Below are positions 31,792 to 44,693 of a stretch of DNA of 64,000 nucleotides, piece after piece (within the stretch, counting starts at the first letter, position 1; every line of letters starts with the position of its first letter). The stretch lies in NCBI RefSeq assembly GCF_030252325.1, contig NZ_CP126981.1, positions 3,596,001 to 3,660,000 on the forward strand. The letters run 5' to 3'. Source of the stretch: Candidatus Mycobacterium wuenschmannii. GTDB taxonomy: Bacteria; Actinomycetota; Actinomycetes; Mycobacteriales; Mycobacteriaceae. The notes below the pieces were generated by a model, which was given only the letters and a program-made list of their open reading frames with translations, was not told the origin of the DNA and did not search any database. A program made the translations under genes and the position numbers.

Positions 31792-32991
31792 CTAACCGGG
31801 CAGGCGAACCGGCATCAGCAAGTACACGTACTCCGTCTGGAGCGCGGGGAACGGTCCACTGTCGGCGGGCGGCGCGTCATTATCACCGGCCGGACGCAGC
31901 ACCGCGGGCCGGCTCGGAGTCGTGAAACCGAACGACACCCGGTCCGAGTGCAGCGAGCCCAACCCGTCGGTGAGATACGTCGGGTTGAAGGCGATGGTCA
32001 GCGGCTCGCCGGCGAAGTCCACCGGCACGTCCTCTTCGGCGCGACCGACATCGTCGGCGCCGGCGGACAGCCGCAGGGTGCCGTCGGAGAATTCCATCCG
32101 TACCTGAGCGCCGCGATCGGCGACCAGCGCGACGCGCTTGATCGCCTCGGTGAGTTCGGCGACCCCGACGGTGGCGACGGCGGTGTGCTCACTGGGCAGC
32201 AGCTGCCGGAACTTCGGGAACTCCGCATCGAGCAGGCGGGTAGTGCTGCGCTTGCCGTTTCCGCTGATGCCGAGCAGTCCGTCCTTGCCGACCGACGGCC
32301 CGGCACCCAACGACAAATGCACCTCGGACCCGTCGGTACCGCTCTTGGCCGCCTCGGACAACGTCTTCGCCGGCACCAGCACCGCGGCCTCGACATCGGG
32401 CGCGCCCGCCGACCAGGTCAACTCACGAACCGCCAGCCGGAACCGGTCGGTAGCGGCCAAAACCACTGACTGACCGGAGATTTCGACCCGGATTCCGGTC
32501 AACATCGGCAACGTGTCGTCGCGGCCGGCCGCGACGGCGACCTGACCGATCGCCTCGGCGAAGACATCGGAGGACAACGTTCCGGTTTCGTCGGGCAGGG
32601 TCGGCAACGTCGGGTAATCCTCGACCGCCATCGTCGGCAGCGAGAACTTCGCGCTTCCGCAGGCCAGCGACACCCGGGTGCCCTCGACCTGGACGTCCAC
32701 CGGTTTGTTGGGCAGCGCGCGGGTGATGTCGGAAAGCAGCCGACCGGACACCAAAGCTGTTCCGGGAGAAGCGATTTCAGCGGCCAGTCGTACTTCGGCG
32801 GATACCTCGTAGTCGAATCCCGAGATGGTCAGGCCGTCGTCGGAGCCGGTCAGCAGCACGCCGGCCAGCACCGGCACCGTCGGCCGGGACGGCAACGTCC
32901 GCGCCACCCACGCCACTGCATCCGCGAAGTCGTCCCGCACCAGGCGGAACTTCAAGTCGGTCAGGCCGACGGTGGTCGTCGCCACGTCCAT
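31792..32991 (-). CDS. dnaN: DNA polymerase III beta sliding clamp
   Basis: A 399-residue three-domain clamp that tethers polymerase and repair enzymes to DNA. The domain repeats are visible ([42 protein letters not shown]) and the protein ends with [12 protein letters not shown], the conserved hydrophobic-cleft tail. ATG 32991 is preceded by AAGGGACGCA. It lies just right of oriC in the direction of dnaA transcription. Confidence 0.98.
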   Translation of the reverse strand: MDVATTTVGLTDLKFRLVRDDFADAVAWVARTLPSRPTVPVLAGVLLTGSDDGLTISGFDYEVSAEVRLAAEIASPGTALVSGRLLSDITRALPNKPVDVQVEGTRVSLACGSAKFSLPTMAVEDYPTLPTLPDETGTLSSDVFAEAIGQVAVAAGRDDTLPMLTGIRVEISGQSVVLAATDRFRLAVRELTWSAGAPDVEAAVLVPAKTLSEAAKSGTDGSEVHLSLGAGPSVGKDGLLGISGNGKRSTTRLLDAEFPKFRQLLPSEHTAVATVGVAELTEAIKRVALVADRGAQVRMEFSDGTLRLSAGADDVGRAEEDVPVDFAGEPLTIAFNPTYLTDGLGSLHSDRVSFGFTTPSRPAVLRPAGDNDAPPADSGPFPALQTEYVYLLMPVRLPG

Positions 32992-33586
32992 TGCGTCCCT
33001 TCATCACCTCGAACAGCAAGGCTAACTTCAGCGGCCGATCGTGTGAGATCCCCGCCGACGGACGCCCGTGCCCGTAATCACTCCGACGACCGAACCCGGC
33101 TGTCGAACCACAACCGTAGAGCGTCGGAGGCGTTCTTGAAAGCTAATCGGAAGCAGTGACACTCGGGTCTTTCGAGCCTGGATTGGGAGGTGTGGAACGG
33201 CTCGTCCCCAACAGCCTTTTCTGAAGAACAAACTACGTAGAGATTTCAATAACAGTAATAAGGCCTGTGCAGATTGGGGACAGCATGATGTCTGTGCTGC
33301 TGGGAGCGCCGGCCGGGTTGTGCATGACAGTGGGACGGACTGTGTGGTTTGTGTGCAGCGGTTGGGGATCGGTCGCGGTTGTGGAAGACCCGGCTGTTCA
33401 TGCGAGAGATGTCAGCAGTTTGCGCACAGCACCATCCACAGCCTGCGCTGTGACTAGTGGTGACGACGATGCCAAAGTTTTTTGGAATTTCCGGCGCCTG
33501 GACGCGCGCCGACGCCCTGTTATGACGGCGCGAGGCCGAAATCCGGTGCAACAACTCACCACTCGGCGTTCGAGCGGCGGGATGAA
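32992..33586. other. oriC region between dnaA and dnaN
   Basis: A 595-bp gene-free stretch in the canonical mycobacterial oriC position. I see no perfect DnaA box; near matches to TT(G/C)TCCACA with two mismatches occur at 33202-33210, 33266-33274, 33275-33283 and 33380-33388. A/T-rich patches at 33225-33262 and 33474-33490 (AAAGTTTTTTGGAATTT) are candidate unwinding elements. Many TGTGNNG words, mostly on the plus strand, fit the degenerate box clusters reported for mycobacteria. The dnaN promoter should also lie here. Confidence 0.8.
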
Positions 33587-35101
33587 TCAGCGCTTGGAAC
33601 GCTGACGAATCCGAGTGGTGAGCTCCTTGACGTGATCGAAGACCTCACGACGCTCGGCCATCTCGGACAGGATCTTCTTCTGCGCGTACATCACGGTGGT
33701 GTGATCCCGGCCGAACGCCTGCCCGATCTTGGGCAGCGACAGGTCGGTGAGCTCGCGGCACAGATACATGGCGATCTGCCGCGACTGGGCCAGCGCGCGG
33801 GTCTTGCCCGGACCACGTAATTCCTCGACCGTGGTGTCGAAGTACTCCGCGGTGGCCGCCATGATCGTCGCGGCGCTGATCTGCATGGTGCTGGCATCGG
33901 CGATCAGGTCGCGCAGCACGATCTCGGCCAGGGACTTGTCGATCGGCGCCTTGTTCAGCGAGGCGAAGGCGGTGACACGAATCAGCGCGCCCTCGAGCTC
34001 GCGGATGTTGCGTTCGATGCTGCTGGCGATCAACTCCAGCACGTCGTCGGGAACGTTGAGCCGTTCCATCTGCGCCTTCTTGCGCAGAATGGCGATGCGC
34101 GTCTCCAGCTCGGGCGGCTGGACGTCGGTGATCAAACCCCATTCGAACCGCGTACGCAGCCGATCTTCAAGTGTCGCAAGCTGTTTCGGCGGTCGGTCGG
34201 AGGAAATCACGATCTGCTTGTTGGCGTTGTGCAACGTATTGAAGGTGTGGAAGAACTCTTCCTGGATACCTTCTTTGCCTTCGATGAACTGAATGTCATC
34301 CACCAGCAGAACGTCGACGTCGCGGTAGCTGCGTTTGAACGCCACCTTGCGGTCGTCGCGCAGCGAGTTGATGAAGTCGTTGGTGAATTCCTCGGTGGAG
34401 ACGTATTTGACCCGCATCCCGGGGAAGAGTCGCTGCGCGTAATTGCCGGCGGCGTGCAACAGATGCGTCTTGCCCAGACCGGACTCGCCCCAGATGAACA
34501 GCGGGTTGTAAGCCCGGGCCGGGGCTTCGGAGATGGCTAGCGCCGCGGCGTGCGCGAATCGGTTGGATGCACCGATGACGAAGGTGTCGAACGTGTAGCG
34601 CCGGTTCAGGCTCAGACCCGCTGCGGCGTCGGCGGCCTGGCTGTGCGGACGCTCGGAGAAATACGACGGCCAGCTCTGATGCGCGCTGGCGAGCGCCTCG
34701 CCGTCTTCGTCGATCTCGTCCAGGTCGTCGAGTGTTTCTTCGAGAACCGCGTTGGCGTTGACGTTGGCGCGATCGTCGGAGTCGTCAGTGGCCAGTGGCG
34801 AGATGCGGACACCGAGTTCGATCTGCTGTCCGAGTCGACGGCTGAGGGCTTCGGTGATCTGAGGGCGGAGGTGACGTTCGATCTCGTTCTGCACGAAACT
34901 GCTCGGCACCGACAGGAGAGCGAAGCCCTCGACGATCGTCAGCGGTTGGACGAGATTGAGCCACGCCCGCTGCTGCGGTGTCAGTGGTGCGACATACGGT
35001 TCACCGTTGAGTGCGGCGCCGTCGGTGGCGAGCTCTCCGTTGAGTTCGGAGACGACCGCGCTCCAGACCGTCGCGAAACTTGATCCGGGGTCCTCGGTCA
35101 A
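33587..35101 (-). CDS. dnaA: chromosomal replication initiator DnaA
   Basis: A 504-residue initiator. Domain I (residues 1-95, [20 protein letters not shown]) is followed by an acidic linker, the AAA+ domain with Walker [16 protein letters not shown] and Walker [12 protein letters not shown], and the DNA-binding domain IV with [14 protein letters not shown]. Translation starts at TTG 35101, as in M. tuberculosis (TEDPGSSF). A cluster of DnaA boxes lies 55-86 bp upstream, consistent with autoregulation. It is transcribed away from rpmH, toward oriC. Confidence 0.98.
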   Translation of the reverse strand: MTEDPGSSFATVWSAVVSELNGELATDGAALNGEPYVAPLTPQQRAWLNLVQPLTIVEGFALLSVPSSFVQNEIERHLRPQITEALSRRLGQQIELGVRISPLATDDSDDRANVNANAVLEETLDDLDEIDEDGEALASAHQSWPSYFSERPHSQAADAAAGLSLNRRYTFDTFVIGASNRFAHAAALAISEAPARAYNPLFIWGESGLGKTHLLHAAGNYAQRLFPGMRVKYVSTEEFTNDFINSLRDDRKVAFKRSYRDVDVLLVDDIQFIEGKEGIQEEFFHTFNTLHNANKQIVISSDRPPKQLATLEDRLRTRFEWGLITDVQPPELETRIAILRKKAQMERLNVPDDVLELIASSIERNIRELEGALIRVTAFASLNKAPIDKSLAEIVLRDLIADASTMQISAATIMAATAEYFDTTVEELRGPGKTRALAQSRQIAMYLCRELTDLSLPKIGQAFGRDHTTVMYAQKKILSEMAERREVFDHVKELTTRIRQRSKR

Positions 35102-35663
35102 CGACGGGTCCCCCTGCTACGACTAATGAGTCCAACCATATGTTTCGACGACGAACTGTCCACACCGTTATCCACAGGTGTGGAAAGGACAGCGCCCGCC
35201 GCGCCGCAGCGTACCCCCGACGGCTCGCGAGATCGGCGCTCGAGACGACCAGTGAAACTCAGCTGGCGAGGAGGCCGATCTGCCATCCTTGCTTCGTTGT
35301 CTAGCGCCGTTTCGGTATGAAACAGCACCGCCCGAAGCTAACAGTTTTCCACGCGCGCGCCAACCGTTCCGCAACATTGGCGACCCCTTGCGAAAGATTG
35401 CTCCGCGGCCCGGTGGCGGGTGTGGCGTCAGTGAAGGATCAGCGGCGGTCAGGGTGTGGTTTGACCGGGGCAAGAGCGGTCAGTACCCTCATACAGTCGC
35501 CCGAAAGTAGGCGATACGGCTGCGATCCGAGCACCACCGCCCGGAGGCCGCGCCGGTTACCAGCGAGACACAAAGCCTATCGAGGCGTCGTGGGGGTTGA
35601 GCGTGACCCGCCGGCACGGGAATCCGTGGCGACCACGATGTCAGATGCAGCAAGGAGAGAGTC
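35102..35663. other. dnaA-rpmH divergent control region
   Basis: 562 bp without a gene, holding the dnaA promoter(s) leftward and the rpmH promoter rightward. A compact DnaA-box cluster lies at 35156-35187 and a further near match TTTTCCACG at 35343-35351. No other element is recognisable; the frames across it are short and lack coding character. Confidence 0.8.
35156..35187. promoter_or_regulatory. DnaA-box cluster upstream of dnaA
   Basis: Three 9-mers: CTGTCCACA (35156-35164), TTATCCACA (35168-35176, a perfect E. coli-type box) and TGTGGAAAG (35179-35187, opposite strand). TCCACACC at 35159-35166 and GGTGTGGA at 35177-35184 form an inverted repeat whose loop is the perfect box. Likely role: autoregulation of dnaA or part of a bipartite origin. 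Confidence 0.75.
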
Positions 35664-35807
35664 GTGGCAAAGGGCAAGCGGACCTTCCAGCCGAACAACC
35701 GGCGCCGTGCTCGCGTGCACGGGTTCCGGCTGCGGATGCGGACCAGGGCCGGCCGGGCGATCGTCTCGAATCGGCGTAGCAAGGGCCGGCGCTCGCTGAC
35801 TGCCTGA
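35664..35807 (+). CDS. rpmH: 50S ribosomal protein L34
   Basis: A 47-residue, strongly basic ribosomal protein: [20 protein letters not shown] and [18 protein letters not shown] are classic L34 sequence. GTG 35664 follows AAGGAGA. It begins the conserved rpmH-rnpA-yidD-yidC-jag-rsmG-parA-parB block, transcribed away from the origin. Confidence 0.97.
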   Translation: MAKGKRTFQPNNRRRARVHGFRLRMRTRAGRAIVSNRRSKGRRSLTA

Positions 35808-35830
35808 TCTCCAAATCCGGTGTGATGGCG

Positions 35831-36166
35831 GTGCTTTCGGCGCGTAACCGCATGAGGCGGTCGACCGATTTCGATGCGACCGTCAAGCACGGCAGGCGTT
35901 CCGTGCAACCGGACATGGTCATCTATATGAGGCGCGCAACCGGCGATCCCAAACTTGGGCTGATCGTCTCGCGATCGGTCGGATCGGCCGTTCAACGACA
36001 CGGTCTCTCCCGTCGACTCCGCCATGTGGCGCGCGATGTCTTCGCCGATCTGACCCACTCCGAACACGTGGTGATCCGGGCGCTGCCCAGTAGTCGCGAT
36101 GTCGGATCGGTGCGCCTGAGCGAGGAACTGCGCGCCGGCCTCCGGCGTATCGAGGCCAAGCGGTGA
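35831..36166 (+). CDS. rnpA: ribonuclease P protein component
   Basis: A 111-residue basic protein that assists the RNase P RNA in 5' tRNA maturation. Features are the N-terminal [36 protein letters not shown] and the RNR-like [12 protein letters not shown] motif. GTG 35831 matches known homologues (V-L-x-A-R-N-R-M); ATG 35825 and GTG 35822 are close alternatives and no strong ribosome site distinguishes them. Its stop overlaps yidD by four bases. Confidence 0.95.
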   Translation: MLSARNRMRRSTDFDATVKHGRRSVQPDMVIYMRRATGDPKLGLIVSRSVGSAVQRHGLSRRLRHVARDVFADLTHSEHVVIRALPSSRDVGSVRLSEELRAGLRRIEAKR

Positions 36167-36495
36167 GTGCGATGACGGCGCGGATCCGGTCCGCCGAGTC
36201 CGCCGGTGCCCGCGGGCTGATCTTTGTCATCCAGTTGTACCGGCACATGGTGTCGCCGCTGCGGTTGCCGACGTGTCGCTTCAACCCGACCTGTAGTCAG
36301 TACGCGGTGGACGCGCTGACCGAATTCGGCTTGGTGCGCGGGAGTTGGTTGGCGATGGTGCGGTTGGCGAAATGTGCGCCGTGGCATCCCGGAGGATGGG
36401 ACCCCGTGCCGGAGCGACCGAGCGCCGCGGTGACGGAGAAATCGGCCTGGGACACCCCAGCAACGCTAGGGAAGAGTGATTCTGTTGTCGTTTGA
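36163..36495 (+). CDS. yidD: membrane protein insertion efficiency factor YidD
   Basis: A 110-residue protein with the YidD signature: [16 protein letters not shown], then [15 protein letters not shown] with two Cys, and [10 protein letters not shown]. It aids YidC-dependent insertion at the inner membrane. GTG 36163 overlaps the rnpA stop (GTGA) and its 3' end overlaps yidC by 20 bp, so expression is tightly linked. Confidence 0.96.
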   Translation: MSAMTARIRSAESAGARGLIFVIQLYRHMVSPLRLPTCRFNPTCSQYAVDALTEFGLVRGSWLAMVRLAKCAPWHPGGWDPVPERPSAAVTEKSAWDTPATLGKSDSVVV

Positions 36496-37525
36496 TCCGT
36501 TCAGCCTGGACTACTTCTATTACCCGGTCTCGGCCATCATGTGGCTCTGGTACAAGGCGTTTTCTGCGGTGCCGGGTCTGGGAGACAAGAGCCACGCGAC
36601 CAACGGCATCGCCTGGACGCTGTCGGTCGTGTTCCTCGTCTTCACCCTCCGGGCTCTGCTGTACAACCCGTTCGTCCGGCAGATCCGCACGACGCGGCAG
36701 ATGCAGGAGTTGCAGCCCCAGATCAAGGCGCTGCAGAAGAAGTACGGCAAGGACCGCCAGCGCTTGGCGCTCGAGATGCAGAAGCTACAGAAGGAACACG
36801 GGTTCAACCCGATCCTCGGCTGCCTGCCGATGCTGGTGCAGGTGCCGGTATTCCTCGGGCTGTATCACGTGCTCCGCTGCTTCAATCGGACCTCGACCGG
36901 AATCGGCCAACTGGGCCTGTCGGCCAAGCAGAACCGGGAGTTGGGCAACTACCTTTTCAGCGCCTCAGACGTGCAGCACTTCCTGGACGCGCGGTTGTTC
37001 GGTGCACCGCTGGGCGCGAGCATGACGCAGAGCGGCTCGAGCCTGCAGGCGTTCACGGACTTCAGCCGGCCGGCCGTTGCGGCGGTCGGCGTGCCGGTGA
37101 TGATCCTGGCCGGCATCGCCACCTACTTCAACAGTCGGGCATCGGTGGCCCGTCAGAGCGCGGAGGCCGCGGCTAATCCGCAGACCGCGATTATGAACAA
37201 GCTCGCGCTTTACGTCTTTCCGCTCGGCGTGGTGGTCGGTGGACCGTTCCTGCCGCTGGCGATCATCTTCTACTGGTTCGCCAACAACATCTGGACCTTC
37301 GGGCAGCAGCACTACGTGTTCGGGATGATCGAGCGCGAAGAAGAAGAGAAGAAGCGCGAGGCGCTCGAACGCCGGGCCGCGAATGCGCCCGCGCCCGGTG
37401 CTAAGCCCAAACGCGTGGCGGGGAAGCCGGCAGCCAACGGCGACGCCGCGGCGGAGACACCGAAGGCCGACGCGGAGAACCGCGCGCCGCGCCCTGGTGC
37501 CAAGCCGAAGAAGCGCGGGCGCTGA
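36476..37525 (+). CDS. yidC: membrane protein insertase YidC
   Basis: A 349-residue polytopic insertase. It opens with [20 protein letters not shown] (first span), then the cytoplasmic helical hairpin [20 protein letters not shown], the conserved core [24 protein letters not shown], and later spans near [20 protein letters not shown] and [19 protein letters not shown]. The C-terminus is a basic Ala/Pro/Lys tail typical of actinobacteria, which can contact ribosomes. GTG 36476 follows AGGGAAGA inside yidD. Confidence 0.97.
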   Translation: MILLSFDPFSLDYFYYPVSAIMWLWYKAFSAVPGLGDKSHATNGIAWTLSVVFLVFTLRALLYNPFVRQIRTTRQMQELQPQIKALQKKYGKDRQRLALEMQKLQKEHGFNPILGCLPMLVQVPVFLGLYHVLRCFNRTSTGIGQLGLSAKQNRELGNYLFSASDVQHFLDARLFGAPLGASMTQSGSSLQAFTDFSRPAVAAVGVPVMILAGIATYFNSRASVARQSAEAAANPQTAIMNKLALYVFPLGVVVGGPFLPLAIIFYWFANNIWTFGQQHYVFGMIEREEEEKKREALERRAANAPAPGAKPKRVAGKPAANGDAAAETPKADAENRAPRPGAKPKKRGR

Positions 37526-37597
37526 CACCCCGATCGTCGGATCGGACACAAGACTTCACCGGGTAGGTCCCGGGCACGGGAAGGGAAATAGGCAGAC

Positions 37598-39895
<2,298 letters not shown>

Positions 39896-39899
<4 letters not shown>

Positions 39900-40882
39900 G
39901 CCAACCGACGCGCAGAAAAGGTGGCCTTGGGCGGGGCCTCGCCTCTCTCATTCCCACCGGCCCGGCCGAGGGGGAGGGCGACTCGACCGGACTCAGCGGA
40001 CCGAAGATCGGTGCCGCCGCAGCCGACGTTCTGATGGGTGGCCCGCCGGCCCCGGTCGTCTCCGACGTCGGCGCGGTGTACCGCGAAATCGCGCCAACCG
40101 ATATCGAGCCCAACCCGCGCCAGCCGCGGCAGGTCTTCGACGACGAGGCGCTGTCCGAACTCGTGCATTCGATCCGCGAGTTCGGGCTGATGCAGCCGAT
40201 CGTGGTGCGCGCGCTCGACAAGCCGAGCGGCCCGCGCTACCAACTCGTCATGGGGGAGCGGCGCTGGCGCGCGGCCCAGACCGCCGGCTTGACCGCCATC
40301 CCCGCAATCGTGCGGGAGACCGCTGAAGACAATCTGTTGCGCGACGCCCTCCTCGAGAACATCCACCGGGCGCAGTTGAATCCGTTGGAAGAAGCGGCCG
40401 CCTACCAACAATTGCTCGACGAATTCGATGTCACTCACGACGAACTCGCCGCGCGCATCGGTCGGTCGCGACCGCTGATCTCCAACATGATCCGGTTGCT
40501 GCGGCTGCCGATCGCCGTGCAGCGTCGGGTGGCGGCGGGTGTCCTGTCGGCCGGTCACGCCCGGGCGCTGCTGTCGCTCGAAGCGGGGGCCGAGGCGCAG
40601 GAAGCGCTCGCCGCGCGGATCGTCGCCGAGGGGTTGTCGGTCCGGGCGACCGAAGAGGCGGTCACGCTGGCGAACAGCAGCGGCCCGAGCAAGCCGGCGG
40701 CACCCAAGCGCAAGCCGATTCACATGCCGGGCCTCCAAGACGTCGCCGAGCAACTCTCCAGTGCCTTCGACACCCGCGTCACGGTGAGCCTCGGCAAGCG
40801 CAAAGGCAAGATCGTGGTCGAGTTCGGCTCGGTGGACGATCTGCAACGGATTGTCGAGTTGATGAACTCGTCGAAACGCTGA
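39896..40882 (+). CDS. parB: chromosome partitioning protein ParB
   Basis: A 328-residue CTP-dependent clamp that spreads from parS. The start [19 protein letters not shown] is the ParA-interacting N-terminus; the CTP-binding motif [13 protein letters not shown] is present, as is the helix-turn-helix [20 protein letters not shown]; the C-terminal dimerisation domain ends [19 protein letters not shown] 39896 overlaps the parA stop. It closes the rpmH-parB block; 293 bp without a clear element follow, apart from the palindrome GTCACTGTGAC near 40914. Confidence 0.97.
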
Positions 40883-41175
40883 CCGGTCATACCGACCCGT
40901 TACGTCACTGTGACATTCCGCCAGATCCAGCTGCCTCCAAATGCCGCGTAACCGCGAATTCGATTGTGCGCTAGGCGATTTCGCCGTCGGGGCGGTGACG
41001 GCACCTTTGCCGGCCGCCGACGGACCCGAAATCGCGCCATCGGCGGTCGAGCGGGGCCCGCGCGGGTATCGCGGCCGCTGTCATCGGGGTACGCTCGGCT
41101 GCGAGGTGGGGCACCACCTGCTCGCGGGGAAGACGGACCGTCAGTGACCGCCCCCCACGAAGGCCCAGGAGTCTA

Positions 41176-41940
41176 GTGTCTGCTCGAATCACGCCGCTGC
41201 GCCTCGAAGCGTTCGACCAGCTTCCGAAGCATGCGCGCCGCTGCGTCTTCTGGGAGGTCGATCCGGCGGTCGTCGGCCAACAAGATCATCTCGCCGATCC
41301 CGAATTCGAAAAAGAAGCATGGCTGTCGATGGTCATGCTCGAATGGGGTTCGTGCGCGCTGGTTGCCACCACCGCGCCGACCGACGATGAAGGCGAGACG
41401 GCCTGCCTCGGCTACGCGTTCTACGCGCCGCCGCGGACCGTCCCACGGGCGCACCGATTTCCGACGGCACCGGTGTCGGCGGACGCCGTGCTGCTGACAT
41501 CGATGCGCGTGGAGCCCGGCCCGGAGGCCGACGATCTACCGCGCAGTCTCATCGCGCGCGTCGTCGAGGAACTCGTCCGACGCGGCGTCCGCGCGCTCGA
41601 GGCGTTCGGTCGCACCGAGGCCGTCGCGGAATTGACGAACTTGCCGGAGACCGACCCCGAATTGTTGCCGGTGCTCGAGGTATTGGGGGACTGCTCGACC
41701 GAGCAGTGCGTGATCGACGCCGAGTTCCTGCTCGACGCGGGATTCGTTGTGGTGGCGCCACATCCGTACTTCCCGCGGCTGCGGCTCGAGCTGGACAAGG
41801 GCCTGGGGTGGAAGGCCGAAGTGGAGGCCGCCCTGGAGCGGCTGCTGGAGAGTGCGTCGCTGCAACAACCGGTCGCGGCGGGAGCTTCGGCGGGCTCGGC
41901 GGCGTCTGCGGAGCCGACCGCGTCTACTAAGAGCCGCTAG
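41176..41940 (+). CDS. GNAT-family acetyltransferase-like protein (Rv3916c type)
   Basis: A 254-residue protein found in mycobacteria between parB and cwlM. The N-terminus RITPLRLEAFDQLPKHARRC and the internal LTSMRVEPGP...LIARVVEELVRRGVRALEAFG arrangement fit a Gcn5-like acetyltransferase, although the acetyl-CoA loop is weakly conserved. The C-terminal ~25 residues are Ala/Ser-rich and disordered. GTG 41176 follows CCAGGAG. The 3' end overlaps cwlM tail-to-tail by 14 bp. Substrate unknown. Confidence 0.85.
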   Translation: MSARITPLRLEAFDQLPKHARRCVFWEVDPAVVGQQDHLADPEFEKEAWLSMVMLEWGSCALVATTAPTDDEGETACLGYAFYAPPRTVPRAHRFPTAPVSADAVLLTSMRVEPGPEADDLPRSLIARVVEELVRRGVRALEAFGRTEAVAELTNLPETDPELLPVLEVLGDCSTEQCVIDAEFLLDAGFVVVAPHPYFPRLRLELDKGLGWKAEVEAALERLLESASLQQPVAAGASAGSAASAEPTASTKSR

Positions 41941-43144
41941 CGCGGCCGGCTTCCACAGCCAGCTCGTGGGCGAGCAGCTCGGCGAACGTGAAGGTGCCGG
42001 TGGGGCGGTCGTTCTTGCCGAGCAGGTAGAGGCGCTTGACCGCGGCCAGAATGCCCTCCGCGATCGCGTCGCGGGTCTGCGTGGTCGTCAGCATTCCGCG
42101 ATCGTGCGGGTTGGTGATGTAGCCGACGTCGACCTGAACGGTGGGCATGCGGGTCAGGCGGAGCAGGTCCCAGGTCCGGCCGTGGGTGCGGCAGTCGCGT
42201 AAACCGGTGCGCGCCACCACCTCTCGCTGAATGAAGTCCGCAAGGTTGCGGCCGATCGTCGACACCGAACCGTGCGAGTTGCCGAAATGGAACGACGCGA
42301 CACCGCCGGCCGACGGGCTGGCCTGGGTCTCGCAGCGCAGGCTGATCATCAGGTCGGCGCCGACGGCGTTGGCCGTGGCCGCCCGCTCGTGGTCGGACGG
42401 GCTCCGGTTGGTCGGCCGGGACAGAAAGGTCTCCATGCCGATCGCCGTCATCCGGCCCTCGAGCCGACTTGCCAAGTCCCACAGGATGTCTGACTCGCTG
42501 ATCGGCCCCGCCGATCCGTGCGCGATCAGGCCGTGGTCGTTGCCGCCGCGGCCCGGGTCGATGATGATCCGCTTGCCCGACAGCTTAGGCCCCGACCGGC
42601 GCACCAGTTCCTCTTCGCGGATGGCGTGCAACGAGCCGCCGGTGACCCGAGAAGAGAGAAAGTACAAGGAGCGCAACGTTTCCGGGCCGCAGATGCCGTC
42701 GGCGTACAGGCCGTACTCGCGCTGATACGACATCAGCCCGTTGTGGGTCTGCAGACCGAAGTAGCCGTCGACCAGGCCGGTGTAGAAACCGAGATCCTGC
42801 AAGCGGTTCTGCAGCGTCGCGACGTCGTCGCCGTACATCGGCGCCCCGAACTGATGATGCAGTGTGCGCGCACCCAACCGATACGACGCCTCACGCAGCG
42901 CGCGGTTGGTGGCCTCGCCGACGATACCGTCCACCAGCAGACCGCGGTGCTGTTGGAACGCCCGCACCGCGTGGTCGAGTTCGTCGTCGAAGAGGTCGAC
43001 GGCGACGTGCCGACCGGTGCTGAGATCCGCGTCCGTGCCGTCCAGGTGACCGAGCGCGATCAGCGACGCGCGGATCTCGGTGACCGCCGCGTTACGGTCA
43101 CCACGGCGCAGCTGATCGCCGTCGCCGCGGTGCGGTCTCGACAT
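41927..43144 (-). CDS. cwlM: CwlM, PknB-dependent regulator of MurA (amidase-like)
   Basis: A 405-residue amidase_3-like protein. Two peptidoglycan-binding-type repeats (about residues 20-175) precede the amidase fold (about 190-380). The usual zinc ligands are lost: the first His motif DPGHGG reads DPGR199GG, and the third, normally SIHAN, reads SLRCE. This agrees with the established mycobacterial CwlM, which is cytoplasmic, noncatalytic, phosphorylated by PknB and activates MurA. The C-terminal NDRPTGTFTFAELLAHEL holds the phosphorylated Thr region. It is transcribed behind trxB-trxC. Confidence 0.93.
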   Translation of the reverse strand: MSRPHRGDGDQLRRGDRNAAVTEIRASLIALGHLDGTDADLSTGRHVAVDLFDDELDHAVRAFQQHRGLLVDGIVGEATNRALREASYRLGARTLHHQFGAPMYGDDVATLQNRLQDLGFYTGLVDGYFGLQTHNGLMSYQREYGLYADGICGPETLRSLYFLSSRVTGGSLHAIREEELVRRSGPKLSGKRIIIDPGRGGNDHGLIAHGSAGPISESDILWDLASRLEGRMTAIGMETFLSRPTNRSPSDHERAATANAVGADLMISLRCETQASPSAGGVASFHFGNSHGSVSTIGRNLADFIQREVVARTGLRDCRTHGRTWDLLRLTRMPTVQVDVGYITNPHDRGMLTTTQTRDAIAEGILAAVKRLYLLGKNDRPTGTFTFAELLAHELAVEAGRASGS

Positions 43145-43266
43145 TGCAAGGCCTCCGGTGAGCCGTGTGAGCAGCCCTGCCGCTTATTGACAGGCTTAGC
43201 GGTATTCTCTCAGACCCTTAAGGATTTCGGTAAAACGCCAGGCAAACCGCGCCGATGTTTCCCGAG

Positions 43267-43617
43267 TCAGCCGACCCCGGGAACGGCGTCGGAAAGCTCC
43301 CGCAACAGCGCCGCCTTGCCCTTGGCGCCAACGATGCGCTTCACCGGCTCGCCGTCCTTGAACAGGATCAACGTCGGGATCGACACGACGTCGAAGTTAC
43401 GGGCGGTCTCCGGGTTGGCGTCGACGTCGATCTTGGCGACGGTCAGCTTGCCGACGGAGTCCTTGGCGATCTCGGCGAGCACTGGGGCGACCATCTTGCA
43501 CGGCCCGCACCAGGTGGCCCAGAAGTCCACCAGCACAGGCGTATTGCTGGCCAATACGTCACCGGCGAATGAGGCGTCGGAGACCTCCACGGGTGCTCCG
43601 GATTCGGTCTGGGTCAT
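43267..43617 (-). CDS. trxC: thioredoxin TrxC
   Basis: A 116-residue thioredoxin with active site C37-G-P-C40 (FWATWCGPCKM), the cis-Pro in VVSIPTLILF, and standard length. It reduces cytosolic disulfides using TrxB, encoded 14 bp upstream. ATG 43617 follows AGGAG; the long upstream extension of the frame is the trxB shadow. Confidence 0.97.
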   Translation of the reverse strand: MTQTESGAPVEVSDASFAGDVLASNTPVLVDFWATWCGPCKMVAPVLAEIAKDSVGKLTVAKIDVDANPETARNFDVVSIPTLILFKDGEPVKRIVGAKGKAALLRELSDAVPGVG

Positions 43618-43631
43618 CGCATCTACTCCTA

Positions 43632-44624
43632 TCAGAGGGTCGCTGCTGCCGGTTCGCCGGCAGGTTTGGTCTGGGTGCGCTCGCCCGGCTCCGCGTGCTC
43701 GGCCAGCCAGCGCTCCGCGTCGATGGCCGCCGAACAACCGGTGCCGGCGGCGGTGATGGCCTGGCGGTAGGTGTGGTCGACCAGGTCGCCGGCGGCGAAC
43801 ACGCCGTCCAGCGAGGTGTAGGTGGTGTGGTCCTTGACCTGCACATAGCCGTCGCCGTCGAGGTCGACCTGGCCGCGCACCAACTCCGAGCGCGGGTCGT
43901 GGCCGATCGCGACGAAAACCCCGGTCACCGGCAGCGTGGACTCGTCGCCGGTCACGGTGTCGCGCACCTTGAGGCCGGTGACGGTGTTCTCGCCCTCGAC
44001 GGACACCACGGCGGTGTTGGTGACGAACGTGATCTTCTCGTTCGCGCGGGCCCGGTCGAGCATGATCTTGCTGGCGCGGAACTCCTCGCGGCGGTGCACC
44101 AGGGTGACGCTGCGGGCGAACTTGGTCAGGAACGTGGCCTCTTCCATCGCCGAGTCGCCACCACCGATGACCGCGATGTCCTGGTCCTTGAAGAAGAAGC
44201 CGTCACAGGTCGCACAGGCGCTGACGCCGCGGCCGAGCAGCTCCTGCTCGCCCGGTACGCCCAGGTAGCGGGCGGCGGCGCCCATTGCCAGCACGACGGC
44301 ACGGGCCTGCAGCGTCTCGCCCTCGGAGGTGGTGACCGACTTCACCGGGCCGTCCAGCGACACCGATTCGACGTCTTCCATCCGCAGGTCGGCGCCGAAG
44401 CGCAGGGCCTGCTCGCGCATTTCGTCCATCAGCTCGGGGCCCTGGATGCCCTCGCGGAATCCGGGAAAATTCTCCACCTCGGTGGTGGTCATCAACGCGC
44501 CGCCGAAAGCGGTGCCCTCGAAGACCACGGGAGCCAGCTGTGCACGGGCGGCGTAGAGAGCCGCGGTGTAACCGGCCGGTCCGGAGCCGATGACGATGAC
44601 GTCGTGAATGGTTGAGGAACTCAT
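43632..44624 (-). CDS. trxB: thioredoxin reductase TrxB
   Basis: A 330-residue FAD/NADPH flavoprotein. FAD motif [13 protein letters not shown] at the N-terminus, redox pair C137-A-T-C140, NADPH motif [11 protein letters not shown], and second FAD motif [18 protein letters not shown] 44624 follows AAGGTTGGA. It precedes trxC by 14 bp, so the two form the trxB-trxC operon typical for mycobacteria, close to the sigM-rsmA pair. Confidence 0.97.
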   Translation of the reverse strand: MSSSTIHDVIVIGSGPAGYTAALYAARAQLAPVVFEGTAFGGALMTTTEVENFPGFREGIQGPELMDEMREQALRFGADLRMEDVESVSLDGPVKSVTTSEGETLQARAVVLAMGAAARYLGVPGEQELLGRGVSACATCDGFFFKDQDIAVIGGGDSAMEEATFLTKFARSVTLVHRREEFRASKIMLDRARANEKITFVTNTAVVSVEGENTVTGLKVRDTVTGDESTLPVTGVFVAIGHDPRSELVRGQVDLDGDGYVQVKDHTTYTSLDGVFAAGDLVDHTYRQAITAAGTGCSAAIDAERWLAEHAEPGERTQTKPAGEPAAATL

Positions 44625-44693
44625 TCCAACCTTTCCGATACTTGAAAACCCGTGCACTGGAACGCCAGGGTAGGCGGTGCTGTTCCCGCGACA

